This document shows, in pieces, positions 34,805 to 45,365 of a stretch of DNA of 60,747 bases. Below the pieces are notes generated by a model. That model did not search any database and had not been told where the DNA came from. It was given only the letters and a program-made list of their open reading frames with translations. Numbering within the stretch: the stretch's first letter is position 1; each line of letters begins with the position of its first letter. Source of the DNA: Roseateles sp. (GTDB lineage: Bacteria > Pseudomonadota > Gammaproteobacteria > Burkholderiales > Burkholderiaceae_C). The DNA lies in assembly GCA_016790285.1 (NCBI GenBank), contig JAEUPJ010000011.1, positions 1 through 60,747 of the forward strand, written 5' to 3'. A program made the translations under genes and the position numbers.

Positions 34805-35953
34805 ATGAAGTACATCGACGAGTTCCGCGATGGCGACATCGCCCGCAAGATTGCCGAGCGCCTGCGCGCCGAGGCGATGCCGGGCCGGCAGTACAGCTTC
34901 ATGGAGTTCTGCGGCGGTCACACGCACGCCATCTCGCGCTACGGCGTGGCCGAGCTGCTACCGCCCAACGTGCGCATGGTGCACGGCCCCGGCTGCCCGG
35001 TCTGCGTGCTGCCCATCGGCCGCATCGACCTCGCCATCCAGCTCGCGCTGGAGCGCGGCGCCATCGTCTGCACTTATGGCGACACGATGCGCGTGCCGGC
35101 CTCCGACGGCCTGTCGCTTGTGAAGGCCAAGGCGCGTGGCGGCGACATCCGCATGGTCTATTCCTCGGCCGATGCGCTGCAGATCGCACGCCAGCATCCG
35201 CAGCGTGAGGTCGTGTTCTTCGCCATCGGCTTCGAGACGACGACACCGCCAACGGCGCTGGCGATCCGCACGGCGCAGCAGCAGGGCTTGGCCAACTTCA
35301 GCGTGCTGTGCTGCCATGTGCTGACGCCCTCGGCCATCACCCACATCCTCGAAAGCCCCGAGGTGCGCCAGTACGGCACCGTGCCCATCGACGGCTTCGT
35401 CGGCCCCGCCCACGTCAGTATCGTCATCGGCTCCGCGCCCTACGACCACTTCGCCGAGGAGTACCGGAAGCCGGTCGTCATCGCCGGCTTCGAGCCGCTG
35501 GACGTGATGCAGGCCGTGCTGATGCTTGTGCGCCAGGTCAACGAGGGGCGGGCCGAGGTGGAGAACGAGTTCACCCGCGCCGTCACGCCGGAGGGCAACC
35601 TCACCGCCCAGGCCCTGGTGTCCGAGGTGTTCGAGCTGCGCACCACGTTCGAGTGGCGCGGCCTCGGCGAGGTGCCTTACAGCGCACTGAAGATCCGGCC
35701 CGCCTTTGCTGCCTTCGATGCTGAACGCCGCTTCGAGCTGGGCTACCACTCGGTGGCCGACAACAAGGCCTGCGAGTGCGGCGCCATCCTGCGCGGTGTG
35801 AAGAAGCCGACCGACTGCAAGATCTTCGGTACCGTGTGCACGCCGGAGAACCCGGTGGGCTCCTGCATGGTGTCGTCTGAAGGCGCCTGCGCGGCGCACT
35901 ACTCCTACGGGCGCTTCCGCGACATCCCGGTGCGGGTGGAGGTGGCGGCATGA
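34805..35953 (+). CDS. hypD: HypD iron-sulfur scaffold protein
   Basis: Scaffold on which HypC and HypD assemble Fe(CN)2CO. Conserved cysteine motifs are FCGGHTHAI, GPGCPVCVLP, and the C-terminal 4Fe-4S ligands in CECGAILRG, CKIFGTVCTPENPVGSC and EGACAAHY. 382 aa, normal. ATGA overlap with hypE. Confidence 0.96.
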   Translation: MKYIDEFRDGDIARKIAERLRAEAMPGRQYSFMEFCGGHTHAISRYGVAELLPPNVRMVHGPGCPVCVLPIGRIDLAIQLALERGAIVCTYGDTMRVPASDGLSLVKAKARGGDIRMVYSSADALQIARQHPQREVVFFAIGFETTTPPTALAIRTAQQQGLANFSVLCCHVLTPSAITHILESPEVRQYGTVPIDGFVGPAHVSIVIGSAPYDHFAEEYRKPVVIAGFEPLDVMQAVLMLVRQVNEGRAEVENEFTRAVTPEGNLTAQALVSEVFELRTTFEWRGLGEVPYSALKIRPAFAAFDAERRFELGYHSVADNKACECGAILRGVKKPTDCKIFGTVCTPENPVGSCMVSSEGACAAHYSYGRFRDIPVRVEVAA

Positions 35954-37002
35954 CCGCAAGAAAGGACTACACGCGCCCGCTGGACATCAAGCATGGCCGC
36001 ATCGACATGGGCCATGGCGCCGGCGGCCGCGCGGCGGCGCAGTTGATCGAGGAGCTGTTCGTCAAGGCTTTCGACAACGAGTTCCTGCGCCAGGGCAACG
36101 ACGGCGCGGCCCTGGAGATCCCGGCCGGCCACCGCCTGGTGATGGCGACGGACGCCCACGTCGTGTCACCGTTGTTCTTCCCCGGCGGCGACCTCGGTTG
36201 CCTGAGCGTGCACGGCACGATCAACGACGTGGCCATGTGCGGCGCCCGTCCGCTTTACCTGACGGCCAGCTTCATCCTGGAAGAGGGCTTCCCGCTCGCC
36301 GAGCTGAAGCGCATCGTCGACTCGATGGCCGCGGCTGCGCGCGATGCCGGCGTGCCCATCGTCACCGGCGACACCAAGGTCGTCGAGAAGGGCAAGGGCG
36401 ACGGTGTCTTCATCAGCACCACCGGCCTCGGCGTCGTGCCGCACGGGGTCGACGTGGGCGGTGCGAATGCCCGCCCCGGTGATGTGCTGCTGCTGTCGGG
36501 CACCATCGGCGACCATGGCGTGGCGGTGCTGTCGCAGCGCGAGTCGCTGGAGTTCGAGACGACGATTGCCTCCGACACCGCGGCGCTGCATACGCTGGTG
36601 GCGGCCATGCTGGCTGCGGCGCCCGGCGGCGTGCGCGTGCTGCGCGACCCGACGCGCGGTGGGCTGGCGACAACGCTGAACGAGATCGCTCGCCAATCCG
36701 GCGTCGGCATGCTGCTCGACGAGGCGGCCATTCCCGTGCTGCTCCAGGTCGACGCGGCCTGCGAGCTGCTGGGCCTGGACCCGCTATACGTCGCCAACGA
36801 GGGCAAGCTTGTCGCCGTTTGCGCGCCCGAGGCGGCCGAGGCCGTGCTCGCGGCGATGCGTGCGCATCCGCGTGGCGCGGCGGCGGTGCGCATTGGCAGC
36901 GTCACCGAAGACCCGCACCACTTCGTGCAGATGGCAACGCGCTTCGGTGGCCGTCGCGTCGTCGACTGGCTCAGCGGCGAGCAGCTGCCGCGCATCTGCT
37001 GA
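35950..37002 (+). CDS. hypE: HypE thiocarbamate dehydratase
   Basis: Converts the carbamoyl group received from HypF into a thiocyanate on its own C-terminal cysteine, giving the CN ligand. The PurM-like fold is recognisable: MGHGAGGRA, GDTKVVEKGKGDG, DPTRGGLATTLNEIA. The essential terminal residue is present (protein ends PRIC). 350 aa. Confidence 0.96.
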   Translation: MTARKDYTRPLDIKHGRIDMGHGAGGRAAAQLIEELFVKAFDNEFLRQGNDGAALEIPAGHRLVMATDAHVVSPLFFPGGDLGCLSVHGTINDVAMCGARPLYLTASFILEEGFPLAELKRIVDSMAAAARDAGVPIVTGDTKVVEKGKGDGVFISTTGLGVVPHGVDVGGANARPGDVLLLSGTIGDHGVAVLSQRESLEFETTIASDTAALHTLVAAMLAAAPGGVRVLRDPTRGGLATTLNEIARQSGVGMLLDEAAIPVLLQVDAACELLGLDPLYVANEGKLVAVCAPEAAEAVLAAMRAHPRGAAAVRIGSVTEDPHHFVQMATRFGGRRVVDWLSGEQLPRIC

Positions 37003-37018
37003 CCGATCCTCGAGTGGC

Positions 37019-37513
37019 ATGAACCGGGCCGACGACAGCGTCTACCGCAAGACCGAGCTCGGCGTCGCGGCGCTGGGCAGGCGCTCCAACGCGCTCGGAC
37101 CGCGCGCGCGGACGGCGCTGATCCTCGTCAACGGGCACGACTCGCTCGCGTTGCTGGCGGCCAAGCTGGGGACGCAGGCGGTAGGCCTGGTGGAGATGCT
37201 CCTCGACATGGGCCTGGTCGAGGAGGTGGTGCCTGCGGCCGTCCCGGCGCCGCCCGAGCCTGCGCCTGCGCCCGCACCACCGGTCCATGCCGATGCGCGC
37301 CTGGCGTCGCTGAAGCGCACCGCCATTGTTCGGCTCGCGCCGCATTTCGGCCCCGATGTCGAGGTCGTTTGCCAGCCGTTGCTGGCGGCGAACACGAACG
37401 AGGCCTATGGCGCGGCGCTGGCAGCCATCGAGTCCAAGTTGTCCATCTATCTCGGCCGCAAGGGCGCCAGCAGCCTGCTCGCCGGCTTGCGCCCCGCAGG
37501 CGATACGCCATGA
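37019..37513 (+). CDS. Hypothetical protein between hypE and hypX
   Basis: 164-aa soluble protein with two parts. Residues 1-70 (YRKTELGVAALGRRSN, LGPRARTALILVNGHDS, VGLVEMLLDMGLVE) resemble a short domain common in betaproteobacterial hypothetical proteins. A Pro/Ala linker then leads to a helical C-terminal domain of about 70 residues. Function unknown. Its stop overlaps hypX by four bases, which ties it to CO-ligand synthesis or to regulation only by position. Confidence 0.7.
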   Translation: MNRADDSVYRKTELGVAALGRRSNALGPRARTALILVNGHDSLALLAAKLGTQAVGLVEMLLDMGLVEEVVPAAVPAPPEPAPAPAPPVHADARLASLKRTAIVRLAPHFGPDVEVVCQPLLAANTNEAYGAALAAIESKLSIYLGRKGASSLLAGLRPAGDTP

Positions 37514-39270
37514 CCCCGGCCCTGCGCATCCTGCTGCTCTGCCACAGCTTCAACAGCCTCTCGCAGCGGCTGTTCGTGGAACTGGGTGAGCTCGGGCATG
37601 CGCTGTCCGTCGAGCTCGACATCGCCGACCGCGTCACCGAGGAGGCGGTCGAACTGTTCCGGCCGCAGCTCGTCATCGCGCCCTTCCTGAAGCGGCGCAT
37701 CCCCGAATCGGTGTGGGCGCGGCTGCCCTGCCTTGTCGTCCACCCCGGTCCACCGGGTGACCGCGGACCTTCGGCGCTGGACTGGGCGGTGCTCGAAGAG
37801 CGGGCGGACTGGGGCGTCACGGTGTTGCAGGCGAATGCCGAATTCGATGCCGGCCCGGTCTGGGACCATGCCCGCGTCGCCATGCGCGCCGCGCCCAAGG
37901 GCAGCCTGTACCGCCGCGAGGTGGCCGAGGCCGCCATGCAGGCCGTGCTGCGCGCGGTGGCGCGCTTCGCCGAGGGCGGCGCGGGTGCGCCGGTCGCGTC
38001 AGCCGCGATGCCCGGGACATGGCGGCCCTCGATACCGCAATCGGCGCGGCACATCGACTGGCTGCAGGACTGCACCGCCCGCGTGCTCGCCAAGCTGCGC
38101 AGCGCTGACGGCCAGCCGGGCGTCGCCGACGAGCTGTTCGGCCAGCCCTGTCATCTGAGCGACGGCCACGCAGCCAGCACGGCCTTGCTGGCCACACTGC
38201 CGCCGGGCGCGCCAGGCGAGCTGCTGGCGCGGCGCGATGGCGCGCTGCTGCGCCGCACCGTCGACGGCGCGTTGTGGATCGGCCAGGCGCGCGCCGCGTC
38301 GGCCTGCGGCGACGGCAAGCCCTTCAAGCTGCCCGCCGCGCTGGCCTTCGCCGCTCAGGCAGACGGGCTGCCCGAGTTGCCGGCACCGTTGGAGCGCCCC
38401 GACGATGAATGGGGCGAGCTGCGCTACCGCGAGTTCGGCCCGCCGGGCGGGCGGCTCGGCTGCCTGTCCTTCGACTTCCACAACGGCGCGATGTCCACAC
38501 CGCAGTGCGAGCGGCTGCTGGCGGCGCTGCGCGAGGTCAGGCGCCGTGACACGCAGGTGCTGACGCTGCTCGGCGGGAGGGACTTCTTCAGCAACGGCAT
38601 CCACCTGAACTGCATCGAGGCGGCCGCGCATCGGCCGGGTGACAGCGCCGCCGACGAGTCGAGCCGCAACATCAACGCGATGGACGATGTCGCGCTGGAG
38701 CTGATCACGATGACGGACCGGCTCACGGTGGCCGTGCTGCGCGGCAATGCCGGGGCCGGCGGCGCCTTCCTCGCGCTGGCTGCCGACGAGGTCTGGGCCC
38801 ACCGCGGCGTGGTGCTGAACCCGCACTACAAGAACATGGGCAACCTCTACGGTTCAGAGTACTGGACCTATCTGCTGCCGCGCCGGCTGGGTGCCGATGG
38901 TGCGCGGGTGCTGATGCAGCGGCGGCTGCCGCTGGGCGCTGCCGAGGCGGCGCGCATGGGCCTGATCGACCGCTGTGTCGACGCCGACCCGACAGCCTTC
39001 GAGGCGCGCGCCATCACCGACGGCGAGGCCCTGGCCCTGTCGCACAATCTGGCGCAGCGCATCGCCGCCAAGCAGCAAGCGCGCAGCGCCGACGAGGCGC
39101 ACCGGCCGCTCGCCGCCTACCGCCAGGACGAACTCTCCCGCATGCACCGCAACTTCTACGGCTTCGATCCCAGCTATCACGTGGCGCGTTACCACTTCGT
39201 CCACAAGCTGCCGCAGGCCTGGACGCCGCGCCACCTTGCCGTGCACCGCGAGCGCGGCGCCACTGCCTGA
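37510..39270 (+). CDS. hypX: HypX/HoxX, formyl-THF-dependent CO ligand synthase
   Basis: Makes the active-site CO ligand under aerobic conditions: the N-terminal half resembles formyl-tetrahydrofolate transferases (HPGPPGDRGPSALDW, residues about 77-91) and the C-terminal half an enoyl-CoA hydratase/crotonase (GNAGAGGAFLALAADEVW, NPHYKNMGNLYGSEYWTYLLP). Formyl-CoA formed by the first half is decarbonylated by the second. 586 aa, typical. Its presence agrees with an enzyme meant to be matured in air. Confidence 0.95.
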   Translation: MTPALRILLLCHSFNSLSQRLFVELGELGHALSVELDIADRVTEEAVELFRPQLVIAPFLKRRIPESVWARLPCLVVHPGPPGDRGPSALDWAVLEERADWGVTVLQANAEFDAGPVWDHARVAMRAAPKGSLYRREVAEAAMQAVLRAVARFAEGGAGAPVASAAMPGTWRPSIPQSARHIDWLQDCTARVLAKLRSADGQPGVADELFGQPCHLSDGHAASTALLATLPPGAPGELLARRDGALLRRTVDGALWIGQARAASACGDGKPFKLPAALAFAAQADGLPELPAPLERPDDEWGELRYREFGPPGGRLGCLSFDFHNGAMSTPQCERLLAALREVRRRDTQVLTLLGGRDFFSNGIHLNCIEAAAHRPGDSAADESSRNINAMDDVALELITMTDRLTVAVLRGNAGAGGAFLALAADEVWAHRGVVLNPHYKNMGNLYGSEYWTYLLPRRLGADGARVLMQRRLPLGAAEAARMGLIDRCVDADPTAFEARAITDGEALALSHNLAQRIAAKQQARSADEAHRPLAAYRQDELSRMHRNFYGFDPSYHVARYHFVHKLPQAWTPRHLAVHRERGATA

Positions 39271-39271
39271 C

Positions 39272-40720
<1,449 letters not shown>

Positions 40721-40722
40721 GC

Positions 40723-41736
40723 ATGACGTCCAGGCAACCCTTCAACGTGCTTTGGTTGCAGTCCGGCGGCTGCGGCGGCTGCAGCATGTCGCTGCTGTGC
40801 GCTGACACGACCGACTTCCACGGCCAGTTGCGCGACGCCGGCATCGAGCTGTTGTGGCACCCGTCCCTGTCGCTGGAGACGGGCGGCAGCGTCGTCAAGC
40901 TGTTGAACGATGTGCTGGACGGCCGCGTGCGGCTGGATGCGCTGTGCGTGGAAGGTTCCCTGCTGCGCGGCCCCAACGGTACGGGGCGCTTTCATGTGCT
41001 GGCGGGCACTGGTCTGCCGATGATCCACTGGGTGCAGCGGCTGGCAGAGCAGGCCGGTGTCGTGGCGGCCATCGGCAGCTGCGCGGCCTGGGGTGGCATC
41101 ACGGCTGGTGGCGCCAATCCGACGGACGCCTGTGGCCTGCAGTACGAGGATGACCGCATCGGCGGCCTGCTGGGCGCGGGTTTTCGCTCGAAGCAGGGGT
41201 TGCCGGTCGTCAACGTGGCCGGCTGCCCGACGCACCCGGGCTGGGTCATCGACACGCTGATGGCGATGGCCGCGGGCGAGCTGCAGGCCGAGTCCCTCGA
41301 TGCGCTGGGTCGGCCGCGCCTGTATGCCGACCAGCTCGTGCACCACGGCTGCACGCGCAACGAGTTCTACGAGTTCAAGGCCAGCGCAGAGAAGCCGTCG
41401 GACCTGGGCTGCATGATGGAACACATGGGCTGCAAGGGCACGCAGGTGCATGCCGACTGCAACACGAGGCTGTGGAACGGCGAGGGCTCCTGCACGCGCG
41501 GCGGCTATGCCTGCATCGCCTGCACCGAACCCGGCTTCCAGGAGCCCGGCCACCCCTTCCACGAGACGCCCAAGATCGCCGGCATCCCCATCGGCCTGCC
41601 CACCGACATGCCCAAGGCCTGGTTCGTCGCGCTGGCCTCGCTGTCCAAGTCGGCCACGCCCAAGCGCGTGAAAGTCAATGCGACGGCCGACCACCGCGTC
41701 GTCACGCCGGCCATCCGCAAGACACGCCTGAAATGA
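40723..41736 (+). CDS. hoxB: Regulatory (H2-sensing) hydrogenase small subunit
   Basis: HoxB/HupU, iron-sulfur subunit of the cytoplasmic sensor hydrogenase. Proximal-cluster cysteines in LQSGGCGGCSMSLL, GSCAAWGG and AGCPTHPG; medial and distal ligands in the C-terminal half (HHGCTRNEFYEFK, CIACTEPGFQ). No Tat signal is present, unlike HupS, and the extra proximal cysteines of HupS are absent. 337 aa. ATGA overlap with hoxC. Confidence 0.95.
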   Translation: MTSRQPFNVLWLQSGGCGGCSMSLLCADTTDFHGQLRDAGIELLWHPSLSLETGGSVVKLLNDVLDGRVRLDALCVEGSLLRGPNGTGRFHVLAGTGLPMIHWVQRLAEQAGVVAAIGSCAAWGGITAGGANPTDACGLQYEDDRIGGLLGAGFRSKQGLPVVNVAGCPTHPGWVIDTLMAMAAGELQAESLDALGRPRLYADQLVHHGCTRNEFYEFKASAEKPSDLGCMMEHMGCKGTQVHADCNTRLWNGEGSCTRGGYACIACTEPGFQEPGHPFHETPKIAGIPIGLPTDMPKAWFVALASLSKSATPKRVKVNATADHRVVTPAIRKTRLK

Positions 41737-43193
41737 AGCGCCTGCTTGTCGGCCCCTTCAACCGCGTGGAAGGCGACCTGGAGGTCAGCCTCGACGTGGC
41801 CGACGGCCGCGTGCGCGCGGCCCATGTCAACGCGCCGATGTACCGCGGCTTCGAGCAGATCCTGCAGGGCAAGTCGCCGCATGACGCGCTGGTCTATGTG
41901 CCGCGCATCTGCGGCATCTGCTCGGTGTCGCAGTCGGTGGCGGCGGCGCAGGCGCTGGCCGACCTGGCCGGTGTGGCGATGCCGGCCAACGGCCGCCACG
42001 TCACCAACACCATCCTGGCCATCGAGAACCTGGCCGACCATCTCACGCACTTCTACCTCTTCTTCATGCCCGACTTCGCGCGGGCCGCCTATGGGGGCCG
42101 GCCCTGGCATGCGGATGCGGTGCAGCGCTTCCTGCCCGACCGCGGCGAGCAGACGCGCAAGGCCATTGCCGCGCGCCAGCGCTGGTTTGAGCTGCTGGGC
42201 ACGCTGGCGGGCAAATGGCCGCACACGCAAAGCCTGGAGCCGGGCGGCTCCTCGCGCGCCGTCGAGCCCGCCGAGCGCACGCGGCTGCTGGCACGGGTGC
42301 GCGAGTTCCGCGGCTTCCTGGAGCGCGAGCTGTTCGGCGGCACGCCGCTGGAAGCCTTCGATGCGCTGCCGGACGAGGAGGCCCTGTGGGCCTGGCACGC
42401 CGCGCAGCCCACGCGCGGCGACTTCCGCCTCTTCCTCAGCGCCATGCTAGACCCGGCGCTGGCCGCCCTGGGGCCAGGCCCGGGGCGCTACCTCAGCTAT
42501 GGCGCCTACCCGCGGCCCGAGGGCGGCCATGCCTTTGCCGCGGGCGTGTGGGAGGCCTCGCTGGGCGCCTGCCAGCCGGTGGACACCGGGGCCATCACCG
42601 AGGATGCGACGCATGCCTGGCTGCTCGATGCCGGCGGCCCCCGCCATCCGCGCGAGGGCCTGACCGAGCCCGACGCCGACAAGCCCGGTGCCTACACCTG
42701 GAACAAGGCGCCGCGCCTGTCCGGCCAGGTCGTCGAGACCGGCGCCATCGCCCGCCAGCTCGCCGCCGGTCACCCGCTTGTGCAGGGCGCCGTGCGCCGC
42801 CGTGGCGGCACGGTGTTCACGCGCGTGCTGGCCCGCGTGCTCGAGCTGGCGCGGGTGGTGCCTCACATCGAAGCCTGGCTGCAGGCCCTGCAGCCGCAGC
42901 TGCCCTACTGCGAAGCCGCGCCGCTGCCGCAGGACGGCGAGGGCATGGGCCTGAACGAGGCCGCGCGCGGCGCACTGGGGCATTGGCTGTCGGTGCGCGG
43001 CGGGCGTATCGCCAACTACCAGATCGTCGCGCCGACGAGCTGGAACTTCTCGCCGCGCGACGCCGCCGGCACGCCTGGTGCGCTCGAGCAGGCCCTGGTC
43101 GACGCGCCGGTGCGCGATGGCGAGGACACGCCGGTGGCTGTGCAGCACATCGTGCGCTCCTTCGACCCCTGCATGGTCTGCACGGTGCACTGA
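41733..43193 (+). CDS. hoxC: Regulatory (H2-sensing) hydrogenase large subunit
   Basis: HoxC/HupV, active-site subunit of the sensor hydrogenase. N-terminal nickel ligands are in PRICGICSVSQS and the C-terminal pair in DPCMVCTVH, where the protein ends. There is thus no cleavable extension, the hallmark of regulatory hydrogenases, which mature without an endopeptidase. The GICSVSQS form, with Gln in place of the His of catalytic enzymes, is typical of sensors. 486 aa. Confidence 0.95.
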   Translation: MKRLLVGPFNRVEGDLEVSLDVADGRVRAAHVNAPMYRGFEQILQGKSPHDALVYVPRICGICSVSQSVAAAQALADLAGVAMPANGRHVTNTILAIENLADHLTHFYLFFMPDFARAAYGGRPWHADAVQRFLPDRGEQTRKAIAARQRWFELLGTLAGKWPHTQSLEPGGSSRAVEPAERTRLLARVREFRGFLERELFGGTPLEAFDALPDEEALWAWHAAQPTRGDFRLFLSAMLDPALAALGPGPGRYLSYGAYPRPEGGHAFAAGVWEASLGACQPVDTGAITEDATHAWLLDAGGPRHPREGLTEPDADKPGAYTWNKAPRLSGQVVETGAIARQLAAGHPLVQGAVRRRGGTVFTRVLARVLELARVVPHIEAWLQALQPQLPYCEAAPLPQDGEGMGLNEAARGALGHWLSVRGGRIANYQIVAPTSWNFSPRDAAGTPGALEQALVDAPVRDGEDTPVAVQHIVRSFDPCMVCTVH

Positions 43194-44554
43194 TGCCTCC
43201 ACGCCGCCGCATCGACACGCCGCCGCCTCTGCCTCCCCAGGGCATGGACGACGCCGCCTGGGTGGACGTGATCCAGAAGATGGACGAGGTCTACTCCCAG
43301 CTCGTCACCGACGAGATTGAGCTGGAGAAGAAGAACGCCGAACTGGAGCAGTCGCAACAGTTCATCTTCAGCGTGCTGTCGGCCATGTCGGACGTGCTGG
43401 TGGTGTGCGACGCGCAAGGCTTGATCGAGGAGACCAACGCGGCGCTGTGCGAGCTGGTCGGCCGCAGGGAACAGCAGCTGCGCGGCACCTCGCTCTACGA
43501 CCTGCTGGCCGATGACGCCAGCGTGGCGGCAGCCCGTGCCGTGATGGCCAACCGCAGTCCCACGCGGCGCGGCGACTCCATCGAGCTGAACCTGCGCGGT
43601 GCCGGTGGCGACAGCGTGCCGGTGGACGCCAATTGCACGCCACGCTTTGCTGCCTCGCAGCGGCGTGTGGGCACGGTGCTGGTAGCCCGGCCCACGGCCG
43701 AGATCCGCCGCGCCTACCAGGAGCTGCGCACCGCCCATGAGGCTCTCAAGCGTACCCAGCAGCAGCTGCTGCACTCCGAGAAGATGGCATCCCTGGGCCG
43801 CCTGGTGGCCGGCGTGGCGCACGAGTTGAACAACCCCATCAGCTTCGTGCTGGGCAACGTCCACGCGCTCGCCCGCTACAGCGAGCGTCTGCGCGACTAT
43901 CTTGGCGCGGTGCACGAGGGCCAGACGCTCGCCGAGCTGCAGGCGCTGCGCACCAAGCTGCGCGTGCCGCACATCCTGGACGACCTGCCCTCGCTGCTGG
44001 AGGGCACCATCGAGGGCGCCCAGCGCACGGCCGACATCGTCAACGGGCTCAAGCGCTTCTCGGCGGCGGACACCGAGACCCGCCAGGAGGTGGACCTGAA
44101 CAAGGTGGTGGAGCGCTCTGTGTTGTGGGTCAGCAAAGGCGCATCGCGCGACCTGCAGGTGCACTGGCAGGCGGGCGAGCCCTGTCTCGTGAAGGGCAAC
44201 CCCGGCCAGTTGCAGCAGGTCGTCATGAACCTGTTGCAGAACGCGCTCGACGCCATGGCCGAGCTGCCCCGGCAGCGCCCGGAAGTGAGCATCGCCATCG
44301 ACGAGACGCCTACGCACTTCATGCTGGGGGTGGAAGACAACGGCCCGGGCATCGCCGAACCCAATCTGCCGCGCCTTTTCGACCCCTTCTTCACCACCAA
44401 GCCGGTGGGCAAGGGCACGGGCCTGGGGCTGTCGATCAGCTACGGGATCGTCGAGCAGCACGGCGGCGTGCTGAGTGCGTACAACCTGTCGGCGGGCGGT
44501 GCGCGGTTCGAGATGAGCTTGCCTAGGTTGGTCGGTCCGATGAGCCAGGCCTGA
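43193..44554 (+). CDS. hoxJ: HoxJ sensor histidine kinase
   Basis: Cytoplasmic kinase that receives the H2 signal from HoxBC. Coiled-coil N terminus (EIELEKKNAELEQSQQF), one PAS domain (about residues 60-165), then H-box VAGVAHELNNPISF with the phospho-accepting His, N-box NLLQNALDAM and G-boxes GVEDNGPGI and GKGTGLGLSIS. 453 aa, no membrane helices. Its ATG overlaps the hoxC stop. Last gene of the hydrogenase locus. Confidence 0.94.
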   Translation: MPPRRRIDTPPPLPPQGMDDAAWVDVIQKMDEVYSQLVTDEIELEKKNAELEQSQQFIFSVLSAMSDVLVVCDAQGLIEETNAALCELVGRREQQLRGTSLYDLLADDASVAAARAVMANRSPTRRGDSIELNLRGAGGDSVPVDANCTPRFAASQRRVGTVLVARPTAEIRRAYQELRTAHEALKRTQQQLLHSEKMASLGRLVAGVAHELNNPISFVLGNVHALARYSERLRDYLGAVHEGQTLAELQALRTKLRVPHILDDLPSLLEGTIEGAQRTADIVNGLKRFSAADTETRQEVDLNKVVERSVLWVSKGASRDLQVHWQAGEPCLVKGNPGQLQQVVMNLLQNALDAMAELPRQRPEVSIAIDETPTHFMLGVEDNGPGIAEPNLPRLFDPFFTTKPVGKGTGLGLSISYGIVEQHGGVLSAYNLSAGGARFEMSLPRLVGPMSQA

Positions 44555-45086
44555 GCGGTTGCGCAGCGTCGGCCTCAGGTGCTTCCGCGCCCTCGCCCGT
44601 TGAGGACTAAACGCCGTCACGCCGACAATGCGGTGGTACATCGCAGTCCGCTCGTGTTTGGGTTTTTCCGAGACCTGCCCTTAGGCAGGTTCGTGCGCAT
44701 AGCCGTGCCGATCGACAGGCAGGTGTCGCTTGGCGCAAAGTGCTGTGAATAGCATCGTCGTGCGAGCGTGCGAAGGCGATGTTTCATGACTCGCCCCAGC
44801 GGTTATCGCAAGCGCCATGGGGCGGCCCGCGTACCAAGTGGTCGGCATGGCGGTCGAGCGGATCAGCGAGGGACGAGGACCTCGTCGATAAGCGCGGCCA
44901 GCCGCTCGTAGGTCTCTCCCTTGTTCAGCATCCGTGTGCGTGCACAAGTAGATTTGCAGTCTCAGCGCGAGGGCAAGTGCAGAGTCAATCATGGCTAAGG
45001 CGATCCCTAGTCAGGAGGGAATCCTGTCCGCGTACCCATGCTACTTCGACATATTCTCGAAGGCAGGAAGTTCTGTCCCTTGGTAA
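44555..45086. other. Intergenic DNA after hoxJ, disturbed by an IS30 insertion
   Basis: No supportable gene. It holds an inverted repeat ACCTGCC/GGCAGGT with a 4-base loop (44673-44690) without a downstream T-run. GC content drops relative to hoxJ. The DNA just before 45087 may be frame-shifted IS30 sequence (RHILEGRKFCPLVKDG), but it is too decayed to assign. Confidence 0.5.
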
Positions 45087-45341
45087 AGGACGGAGTCCAT
45101 CAAGGAGCGGCCCGCGTCAGTCGAAGACCGGGCAGTGCCTGGTCATTGGGAAGGCGACCTCGTCTTCGGCAGTGGAAACAGCCAGATTGCGACGCTGGTC
45201 GAGCGTCAAACGCGATACGTGATGCTGGTGAAGCTGGACGGCAAGGATTCGCAGACGGTCGTTAACGCGCTCATCAAGAACGCTCGCAAGCTGCCGCAGG
45301 AGCTATACAAATCGCTGACCTGGCACCGCGGCAAGGAGATG
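45087..45341 (+). pseudogene. IS30-family transposase fragment
   Basis: An internal piece of an IS30 DDE transposase: SIKERPASVEDRAVPGHWEGDL, then VERQTRYVMLVKLDGKD and SLTWHRGKEM. The first catalytic Asp is present in GDL. The second normally lies in TWDRGKE but is His here (codon CAC at 45324). Sequence upstream is closed by a TAA, and the C-terminal third is missing: identity stops at GKEM and antiporter sequence begins 24 bases later in the same frame. No terminal inverted repeats could be found. Confidence 0.88.
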
Positions 45342-45365
45342 CATGGGTGGCCGCGAGGAGCAACC

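Noticed and set aside
44673-44690. Rho-independent terminator after hoxJ
   Set aside because: The 7-bp stem is perfect, but the T-run lies upstream, not downstream, on the plus strand, and the minus strand lacks one after the stem.
44681-44992. Minus-strand 103-codon frame after hoxJ
   Set aside because: No protein-like pattern, no ribosome-binding site, and it crosses the inverted repeat; treated as non-coding.
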